The position numbers and the translations under genes were made by a program. A stretch of DNA of 5,304 nucleotides from the NCBI GenBank assembly GCA_021847625.1, contig JAJZQK010000299.1, positions 1 to 5,304 on the forward strand. The letters are read 5' to 3'. The number at the start of each line of letters is the position of its first letter. Within the stretch, counting starts at the first letter, position 1. Shown here piece by piece: positions 1 to 5,304 of this stretch. The notes under the pieces were generated by a model. That model had not been told where the DNA came from. It searched no databases and was given only the letters and a program-made list of their open reading frames with translations. The stretch is from Chloroflexota bacterium. Its GTDB lineage: Bacteria > Chloroflexota > FW602-bin22 > JAMCYS01.

Positions 1-946
1 TTTGATAGAAGAGCATACTGGCGGCGGCCAGTCCGCTGGCAACATAGGCATTGCCTAGTATGCCGGCAACCACACCCAGCTGAGAGTCGCCGAGGGTGGA
101 CCAAATGATCTGCATTCCCGAGGTGATGAGGAACACCAGGAAGATCAGCGCCAAGGCTGGCCAGAAATTCTTTCCTACTACTAATGCGCTGTTAAGTATA
201 GCACGCCGCGCGTCCACTTCGCTAACGACGATGGCGTCGACGGCGAAGAACAAGAAGAGCAGCGCCCACACGACCAGCAGATAAGCCACCGTGCCGGCGA
301 CGCCGACCGCGGCCTGCAGGAACAGCCCTCCCAGCAGCGCCCCCGCCCCCACCACCAGCGACAGCACGACGCCGAAGGCGAGGCTCACCCCGATCAGGAT
401 CAACAGGAGCGTGAACATGTGGATGACGTACCAGTTGAGACTCGCGAAGAGACGCGAGAAGTCGACCCTGCCGTCACGGACTTGCTGGGCGATGGCGCCG
501 TAGTAGACGGAGCTCAGCAGCACCCCTACGATCTCCAAGATGATCAGGAGCAAGAAGAAGCTGACGCCGTTGTTGACGGTGATGATGGCTGTCGTGTCGA
601 TCGGCCGTGAGCCCATGGTGCTGGGGACGCTGGCGATGTTGAGCACGAGGAGCGTCAGCATGTTGAAGCCGGCCACGGCCGCGTCGGCCATCTGGGTCAG
701 GCTCTGTATGTTCTGGCCGCTGGGCGCGACCAGCTGGTCGCCCGAGGCAAGCGCCGCCTGATAGTTGTTCAGAGTGCCCTGCAGGAACGGCTGGGCCGAG
801 ATCTGCGGCCCTCGCCAGAGGAGCAAATCCAAGAGGACCGGCAAGGCCAGGATCCACGGCCGACGGTTGACGATATCGAAACCGGCGCTGAGCGTGTCGA
901 TGATGCCCGGCTTCTTGACCTTTTCTGTGGCGCGCGCTTCTCTCAA
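1..946 (-). CDS. Multi-pass integral membrane protein of unknown function (partial, C-terminus off the left edge)
   Basis: I read 315 uninterrupted codons on the minus strand from a TTG start at 946 to the window edge; no stop is reached. The start follows a GGAAGGGG ribosome binding site with a 5-nt spacer, and no in-frame ATG lies nearby. The N-terminus is short and basic (about residues 1-30, with KVKKPG and NRRPW). Hydrophobic segments follow at roughly 31-44, 91-107, 127-150, 173-200, 204-234, 261-284 and 290-313, so six or seven membrane passes. A polar, Gln/Ser-rich stretch of about 45 residues after the first segment is probably a loop. No transporter, enzyme or binding motif is recognisable. 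Similar 'NRRPW..LPVLLDL' membrane proteins occur, as I recall, as hypothetical proteins in Chloroflexota. It is divergent from the glucan genes, so a functional link is only a possibility. Codons around 164-208 (ATA, CTT, TTA, GTA, GTA, GGA) are less GC-rich than the rest. The coding call is strong; the function is unknown. Confidence 0.85.
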   Translation of the reverse strand, partial: MREARATEKVKKPGIIDTLSAGFDIVNRRPWILALPVLLDLLLWRGPQISAQPFLQGTLNNYQAALASGDQLVAPSGQNIQSLTQMADAAVAGFNMLTLLVLNIASVPSTMGSRPIDTTAIITVNNGVSFFLLLIILEIVGVLLSSVYYGAIAQQVRDGRVDFSRLFASLNWYVIHMFTLLLILIGVSLAFGVVLSLVVGAGALLGGLFLQAAVGVAGTVAYLLVVWALLFLFFAVDAIVVSEVDARRAILNSALVVGKNFWPALALIFLVFLITSGMQIIWSTLGDSQLGVVAGILGNAYVASGLAAASMLFYQ

Positions 947-951
947 TGAGT

Positions 952-959
952 CCCCTTCC
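952..959 (-). promoter_or_regulatory. Ribosome binding site that sets the TTG start of the membrane protein
   Basis: Read on the minus strand this is GGAAGGGG, 5 nt before the TTG at 946-944. Because no ATG or GTG in frame has a comparable site, it decides the start of the membrane protein gene. Confidence 0.65.
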
Positions 960-986
960 GTTCTCAGATACCGCTCCGCGGAGGTT

Positions 987-995
987 ATTTTACCA
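987..995 (-). promoter_or_regulatory. Putative extended -10 promoter element for the minus-strand membrane protein gene
   Basis: Minus-strand TGG-TAAAAT matches an extended -10 (TGN followed by a TATAAT-like hexamer) inside an AT-rich island of otherwise very GC-rich DNA. Transcription would begin near 980 and give a leader of about 34 nt that contains the ribosome binding site. No good -35 is visible about 17-18 nt upstream, which is tolerated in extended -10 promoters. The sigma factor preference of this organism is unknown. Confidence 0.4.
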
Positions 996-1053
996 TATGG
1001 CGGGCTCGGGGGGAACGGCCGCGGCCGAGCAATCGGCGTCAAGGCCGGCCAAT

Positions 1054-1078
1054 CCCCCTCTCCCCAAAGGGGCGAGGG
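1054..1078. repeat. Interrupted inverted repeat (C-rich/G-rich hairpin)
   Basis: CCCTC (1056-1060) pairs with GAGGG (1074-1078), and CCCC (1062-1065) pairs with GGGG (1069-1072), across an AAA loop with a single T/C mismatch. There is no following T-tract, so a terminator is unlikely. C-rich/G-rich hairpins of this look are common dispersed repeats in some GC-rich environmental genomes. It sits just before the REP-like pair and may belong to the same cluster. Confidence 0.5.
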
Positions 1079-1087
1079 AAATGACGG

Positions 1088-1115
1088 GGCGGCAGGGGAC
1101 AAGCCCCTGCCCTAC
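1088..1115 (-). repeat. REP-like palindromic element, copy 1 (GTAG foot on minus strand)
   Basis: The element has a perfect 8-bp stem, GGCAGGGG (1091-1098) with CCCCTGCC (1104-1111), around the 5-nt loop ACAAG. It is followed by CTAC at 1112-1115, which reads GTAG at the 5' foot of the hairpin on the minus strand. A hairpin with a 5' GTAG tetranucleotide is the signature of REP sequences mobilised by RAYT (TnpA-REP) Y1 transposases in other bacteria. It matches the copy at 1144-1171 at 24 of 28 positions in inverted orientation. Confidence 0.7.
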
Positions 1116-1143
1116 AGGGCGGCTGATGACTTACCGCGGACAC

Positions 1144-1171
1144 GTAGGGCAGGCCCTTGTGGCCTGCCGCC
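1144..1171 (+). repeat. REP-like palindromic element, copy 2 (GTAG foot on plus strand)
   Basis: GTAG (1144-1147) is immediately followed by a perfect 8-bp stem, GGCAGGCC (1148-1155) with GGCCTGCC (1161-1168), around the loop CTTGT, then GCC. Reverse-complemented, it equals copy 1 except at four positions. These form the two loop-closing base pairs, changed from GG/CC to CC/GG, so the stem is kept. The two copies are divergent, with GTAG feet facing each other across 28 nt, like a two-REP BIME. Confidence 0.7.
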
Positions 1172-1173
1172 TG

Positions 1174-1190
1174 GCCGGCGCCGAGCCGGC
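1174..1190. repeat. Short inverted repeat GCCGGC-N5-GCCGGC
   Basis: Two GCCGGC hexamers (1174-1179 and 1185-1190) flank GCCGA. Each hexamer is itself palindromic, so the site is both a direct and an inverted repeat. It lies 3 nt after the second REP-like element and may be part of the same repeat cluster. In DNA of this GC content a chance origin is quite possible. Confidence 0.35.
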
Positions 1191-1211
1191 TGCCTCACCA
1201 TTCCTCTCGCC

Positions 1212-1249
1212 GCCCGCTCGCCTGGTGTTGAGGCGGCGGGCTTCTTGTT
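1212..1249 (+). terminator. Terminator-like hairpin immediately upstream of the discoidin-like gene promoter
   Basis: GCCCGC (1212-1217) pairs with GCGGGC (1236-1241), and GCC (1220-1222) with GGC (1232-1234), leaving a 9-nt loop and a small asymmetric internal bulge. It is followed by TTCTTGTT. The shape is that of a weak rho-independent terminator. No gene in the window reads into it from the left, so it may insulate the next gene, be left from a lost gene, or be chance. It overlaps the proposed extended -10 by a few bases. Confidence 0.3.
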
Positions 1250-1254
1250 ACAAT
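1246..1254 (+). promoter_or_regulatory. Putative extended -10 promoter of the discoidin-like gene
   Basis: TGT-TACAAT is a good extended -10 element. TTGAGG at 1228-1233 could be a -35 but at a short 15-nt spacing. Transcription would begin near 1261 and leave a leader of about 37 nt containing the GAGGGAGGA ribosome binding site. It is one of the few AT-rich spots in the intergenic region. Confidence 0.45.
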
Positions 1255-1283
1255 GGAAGTAAGCCACCTACACTCGACACCTT

Positions 1284-1292
1284 GAGGGAGGA
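1284..1292 (+). promoter_or_regulatory. Strong Shine-Dalgarno for the discoidin-like gene
   Basis: GAGGGAGGA contains GGAGG 6 nt before the ATG at 1298, close to ideal, and fixes the start of this gene. Confidence 0.7.
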
Positions 1293-1297
1293 ACGCC

Positions 1298-1804
1298 ATG
1301 GATTCCGAGGAACGAACCAACATCAGAAAACGCCCGTTTAGCGAGCGGCAGCGCAAGCCCGCCAGGGACCCCGGGACGATCGACCTGGCGGCGGAGGCCT
1401 TCGTGTTCTACACGTCCGAGGACCCCGACCACCCCATCGAGAACGCCTTCGACGCCGAGGGCGGCCGCGGCGGCACTAGGTGGGAGGCCGCCGAGGCCGA
1501 CACGCCCCAGATAATCGAGCTCGAGTTCGACGAGCCCCAGTTTGTCTCGCGGATCGTCTACGAGGTCGAGGAGGAGCAGGCCGAACGCACGCAAGAGATT
1601 CGCATCGAGGCCTCTGCCGACGAGGGCGACTCCTACGGGCACGTCCTCGTGCAGGAGTACAACTTCAGCCCGGGGGGCGCCACCTTCGAGCGCGAGGATT
1701 GGCGCCTGGATCTGAAGGGCGTAACCAACCTGCGCCTGACCCTCATCCCCAACAAGCGCGGCAGCGGCAAGGCGAAGATCACCACCTTGCACGTCTACGA
1801 CTGA
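1298..1804 (+). CDS. Small cytoplasmic F5/8 type C (discoidin-like) domain protein, upstream of glgE
   Basis: This is a complete 168-residue protein with an ATG start behind a near-ideal ribosome binding site. Residues 1-25 are polar and basic (RKRPFSERQRKPAR) and probably disordered. From about 28 onward the pattern is that of a discoidin/F5/8C jelly-roll: NAFDAEGG..TRW (49-62), then PQIIELEFDEPQFVSRIVYEV (70-90), IRIEASADEGDSY (101-113) and a closing LRLTLIPNKRG..KITTLHVYD strand pair. The family classically binds glycans or membrane lipids and is mostly secreted, but no signal peptide or membrane segment is present, so it should be cytoplasmic. The protein is notably acidic. A 90-nt gap without a clear terminator separates it from the glgE start. 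A glucan-binding or enzyme-docking role is inference from fold and position. The fold call is fairly good; the function is not established. Confidence 0.85.
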   Translation: MDSEERTNIRKRPFSERQRKPARDPGTIDLAAEAFVFYTSEDPDHPIENAFDAEGGRGGTRWEAAEADTPQIIELEFDEPQFVSRIVYEVEEEQAERTQEIRIEASADEGDSYGHVLVQEYNFSPGGATFEREDWRLDLKGVTNLRLTLIPNKRGSGKAKITTLHVYD

Positions 1805-1829
1805 CGCCCGCGCTCGGGGGCCCGCGGTG

Positions 1830-1863
1830 TTGGCAAGCCTGGAGCCGACTGTGGTAAAACCAC
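1830..1863 (+). promoter_or_regulatory. Putative glgE promoter with a palindrome over the -10
   Basis: TTGGCA (1830-1835) could act as -35, at a long 19-nt spacing from the extended -10 TGG-TAAAAC (1852-1860). The perfect inverted repeat GTGGT-AAA-ACCAC (1851-1863) overlaps the -10 and could be an operator half-site pair. Transcription would begin near 1867, which is 28 nt ahead of the TTG start at 1895 and after the ATG at 1865. Co-transcription from the upstream gene is also possible. Confidence 0.35.
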
Positions 1864-1877
1864 CATGGCGATGTATG

Positions 1878-1887
1878 AAGGGAGGGG
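1878..1887 (+). promoter_or_regulatory. Strong Shine-Dalgarno that decides the TTG start of glgE
   Basis: AAGGGAGGGG lies 7 nt before TTG 1895. The alternative in-frame ATG at 1865 has no purine-rich site upstream, only CTGTGGTAAAACCACC, and this Shine-Dalgarno would lie inside its coding sequence. Confidence 0.65.
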
Positions 1888-1894
1888 CAAGCCA

Positions 1895-3868
1895 TTGGTA
1901 GAGAAGGTCAGGACGGTAGTCATCGAAGGGGTCTACCCGGAGCTGGACTGCGGCCGCTACGCGATCAAGCGCGAGGTGGGCGACGTCCTCACGGTCTGGG
2001 CCGACATCTTCAAGGAGGGCCACGACGTCCTCGGCGCCGCGCTCAAGTACCGCCGCTGGGACGAGACGGCCTGGCGGGAGACGCCGATGACCTACGTGGA
2101 CAACGACCGCTGGCAGGGCTCCTTCCCGCTGCCCGAGAATACGCGCTACGTCTATACTATCGAGGCCTGGAAGGACGATTTCGGCTCCTGGCGGCAGGAC
2201 CTGGCGAAGAAGGTCGACGCCGGCATGGAGGTGCCCAGCGAACTCCTGGAGGGTGAGCTACTGGTGCAAGAGGCGATCGAGCGGGCCGAGGGCAGCGGCA
2301 AGGAGCGCCTGCGCCAGACCGTCCGGGCCTGGGAGGCCGCCGACGAGGCGGAACGGACGCGCCTCGCCCTGAGCCAGGACCTGCTGGACCTGATGCACGC
2401 CTTCCCCGACCGCTCGGCCTCGACTACGTACGATCGTGAGTTGGAGGTGTTCGTCGACAGGGTGTTGGCCCGCTTCGCCGCCTGGTACGAGATGTTCCCC
2501 CGTTCGCAGGGGAGGGTCCTCGGCGAGAGCGCCACCTTCGCGGATTGCGAGGCCCGGCTGCCGGAGATCAAGCGGATGGGCTTCGACGTCGTCTACCTGC
2601 CGCCCATCCATCCGATCGGCGTTACCAACCGCAAGGGCCCGAACAATGCCCTTTGGGCCGGGCCAAACGACCCCGGCTGCCCCTACGCCATCGGCAACGA
2701 GCACGGCGGGCACAAGGCCGTCGAGCCCTCCCTGGGCACCATCGCTGACTTCGAGCGCTTCGTGGAGGCGACCCGCGAACTGGGGATGGAGGTGGCCCTC
2801 GACTTCGCCATCCAGTGTTCGCCCGACCACCCCTACGTCCGCGAGCATTCGGAGTGGTTCTACAAGCGGCCCGACGGCAGCATCAAGTACGCGGAGAACC
2901 CGCCCAAAAAGTACGAGGACATCTTCCCCCTCAACTTCGCCACGGAGGACCGCGAGGGCCTCTGGCAGGAGATGAAGAGCGTCGTCCTTTTCTGGATAGA
3001 GCGGGGCGTGCATATCTTCCGGGTCGACAACCCCCACACCAAGCCGGTGGCCTTCTGGCAATGGCTGATTCGGGAGATCCAAGACGAACACCCCGACGTG
3101 ATCTTCCTCTCCGAGGCCTTCACGCGCCCGAAGATGTTGAAGGCGCTGGCGAAGGCCGGCTTCAGCCAGTCGTACACCTACTTCACCTGGCGCAACTTCA
3201 AGCCGGAGCTGATCGAGTACTTCACCGAGCTCACGCAGTCGGAGGACAAGGAGTACCTGCGGGGCAACCTGTTCACCAACACGCCGGACATCCTACCCCC
3301 CATACTTCAGGAGGGTGGCCGGCCGGCATTCAAGATGAGGCTGGCCCTGGCGGCGACGCTCTCCTCGCTCTACGGCATCTACAACGGCTTTGAGCTGGTG
3401 GAGAACACGCCGATCCCGGGTCGCGAAGAATACCTGCACTCGGAGAAGTACGAGTACAAGGTCTGGGACTGGAACCGCCCGGGCAACATCAAGGACTACA
3501 TCACCCGCGTCAACGAGATTCGCCAGAGCAACCCGGCGTTGCATGAGTATGAGAATCTGCGTTTCTATGAATCCAGTGACGACGACGTAATATTTTATGG
3601 TAAGATGACGCTCGATCGACGCAACGCGGTGCTCGTCGCGGTCAACCTCGATCCCTTCAAGGCGCACGACTCTACTATCCGTGTGCCTATCAGGGAGTAC
3701 GGCATCAGGCCCGACCATCAGTACCTGGTGCACGAACTCATCACCGACGAGAAGTCCCTTTGGAAGGGCGAGGAACAGGTGATCCGCCTGGATCCCAACC
3801 TGGAGCCGGCGGCCATCTACGCGATCAGTCCTTGGACCTACAAGGACTACGAGGAGCCGTGCTTCTAG
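1895..3868 (+). CDS. glgE: Alpha-1,4-glucan:maltose-1-phosphate maltosyltransferase (GlgE, GH13_3)
   Basis: GlgE transfers the maltosyl unit of alpha-maltose-1-phosphate to the non-reducing end of alpha-1,4-glucan in the cytoplasm. From TTG 1895 the protein has 657 residues, normal for the family; from ATG 1865 it would have 667. The DUF3416-type N-terminal domain covers about 5-110 (VVIEGVYPELDCGRYAIKR, then DIFKEGHDVL). A helical segment with RFAAWYEMFPRS (193-204) leads into the GH13 barrel. Diagnostic motifs are PPIHPIGVTNRKG (236-248), DFAIQCSPDHP, NPPKKYEDIFPLNF, nucleophile Asp378 in FRVDNPHTKP, acid/base Glu407 in FLSEAFTRP, and Asp465 in NTPDI. Their spacing of 29 and 58 residues is close to that of Streptomyces coelicolor GlgE (Asp394, Glu423, Asp480). 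A beta-rich C-terminal domain follows from about 555. VDNPHTKP and NPPKKY separate it from ordinary amylases. treS lies 90 nt downstream. An AT-rich patch at 3541-3610 stands out. Confidence 0.97.
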   Translation: MVEKVRTVVIEGVYPELDCGRYAIKREVGDVLTVWADIFKEGHDVLGAALKYRRWDETAWRETPMTYVDNDRWQGSFPLPENTRYVYTIEAWKDDFGSWRQDLAKKVDAGMEVPSELLEGELLVQEAIERAEGSGKERLRQTVRAWEAADEAERTRLALSQDLLDLMHAFPDRSASTTYDRELEVFVDRVLARFAAWYEMFPRSQGRVLGESATFADCEARLPEIKRMGFDVVYLPPIHPIGVTNRKGPNNALWAGPNDPGCPYAIGNEHGGHKAVEPSLGTIADFERFVEATRELGMEVALDFAIQCSPDHPYVREHSEWFYKRPDGSIKYAENPPKKYEDIFPLNFATEDREGLWQEMKSVVLFWIERGVHIFRVDNPHTKPVAFWQWLIREIQDEHPDVIFLSEAFTRPKMLKALAKAGFSQSYTYFTWRNFKPELIEYFTELTQSEDKEYLRGNLFTNTPDILPPILQEGGRPAFKMRLALAATLSSLYGIYNGFELVENTPIPGREEYLHSEKYEYKVWDWNRPGNIKDYITRVNEIRQSNPALHEYENLRFYESSDDDVIFYGKMTLDRRNAVLVAVNLDPFKAHDSTIRVPIREYGIRPDHQYLVHELITDEKSLWKGEEQVIRLDPNLEPAAIYAISPWTYKDYEEPCF

Positions 3869-3915
3869 TCTCGACGGCGGACGGCGGGCGGGGTCTGGCA
3901 CGGCCTGCCGGAGAT

Positions 3916-3944
3916 AAGCCGATATAACTTGCAACCATTGGCTT
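3916..3944 (+). promoter_or_regulatory. Putative -10 region and flanking inverted repeat ahead of treS
   Basis: TATAAC (3923-3928) is the only -10-like hexamer in the glgE-treS gap; no convincing -35 is seen. It is enclosed by AAGCCGA (3916-3922) and TTGGCTT (3938-3944), an inverted repeat of 7 bp with one G-T wobble. This could be an operator or a leader hairpin, but chance is possible. The gap has no terminator, so read-through from glgE is likely in any case. Confidence 0.25.
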
Positions 3945-3948
3945 GATG

Positions 3949-3957
3949 GGTGGAGGG
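3949..3957 (+). promoter_or_regulatory. Tightly spaced ribosome binding site of treS
   Basis: GGTGGAGGG ends 1 nt before the ATG at 3959, closer than usual. The 5' GGTG may pair with the 3' part of the anti-Shine-Dalgarno and restore normal spacing. The only in-frame alternative upstream is GTG 3950, which follows an in-frame TGA at 3944 and has no ribosome binding site. Confidence 0.5.
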
Positions 3958-3958
3958 T

Positions 3959-5304
<1,346 letters not shown>

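Noticed and set aside
474..857. Minus-strand 127-codon frame in the left region
   Set aside because: It is out of frame with the clear membrane protein on the same strand and reads as Arg/His/Pro/Gln-rich noise.
1054..1171. Possible CRISPR array or rho-independent terminators
   Set aside because: There are only two related units, in opposite orientation, with no regular spacers, and no T-tract follows the hairpins; a REP-like pair explains them better.
765..1341. Two overlapping plus-strand frames (765-1262 and 946-1341) covering the intergenic repeats
   Set aside because: They run through the REP-like hairpins and promoters, have no ribosome binding sites, and their translations show no domain pattern.
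1268..2023. Minus-strand open frame (251 codons) across the discoidin-like gene and the start of glgE
   Set aside because: It spans two well-supported plus-strand genes and their gap; the translation is low-complexity Leu/Val/Gly/Asp shadow sequence.
2258..3091. Minus-strand open frame (277 codons) opposite glgE
   Set aside because: It lies fully inside glgE, whose motifs and catalytic residues are intact; it is a shadow of GC-rich codon use.
3929..3943. Sequence resembling a LacI/CcpA-type cre operator
   Set aside because: It fits the degenerate consensus except at the central CG, which is CA here and is important for this protein family; the dyad symmetry is poor, so chance is the better explanation.

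Overview
The window is high-GC bacterial DNA with long, clean reading frames on both strands and frequent TTG starts behind strong purine-rich ribosome binding sites. It carries the core of the GlgE pathway, which makes alpha-glucan from trehalose. The protein styles (GlgE with a DUF3416 N-terminus, TreS, and a membrane protein of the 'NRRPWILALPVLLDLLLW' type) remind me most of Chloroflexota. That placement rests on general resemblance only and is not proven by the sequence.

Layout. Positions 1-946 (minus strand) hold the first 315 codons of a multi-pass membrane protein of unknown function that runs off the left edge. Positions 947-1297 are a non-coding divergent intergenic region with outward-facing promoters. 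It is packed with inverted repeats, the clearest being two 28-nt REP-like elements in opposite orientation that differ only by compensatory base-pair changes. Positions 1298-1804 (plus) encode a 168-residue, acidic, signal-less protein that looks like a single F5/8 type C (discoidin-like) domain. Positions 1895-3868 (plus) encode GlgE, alpha-1,4-glucan:maltose-1-phosphate maltosyltransferase (GH13_3), complete and with all catalytic residues. Positions 3959-5304 (plus) encode the N-terminal 448 residues of trehalose synthase TreS (GH13_16), cut by the right edge.

How the genes fit together. In the known pathway TreS interconverts trehalose and maltose, a maltokinase makes maltose-1-phosphate, and GlgE adds its maltosyl unit to alpha-1,4-glucan, which GlgB then branches. 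Here glgE and treS are adjacent and co-directional. The maltokinase is not in view; it could be fused to the unseen TreS C-terminus or lie downstream. The discoidin-like protein is the novel-looking member: it is co-oriented directly upstream of two cytoplasmic glucan enzymes, so a cytoplasmic glucan- or enzyme-binding role is an attractive but untested idea.

Regulation. The plus-strand genes are separated by 90-nt gaps without obvious terminators, so co-transcription is possible. Three leaders also carry a TGN-TANAAY extended -10-like element at a sensible distance from the start codon, so separate promoters are possible too. For glgE this arrangement favours a TTG start at 1895 over the upstream ATG at 1865.
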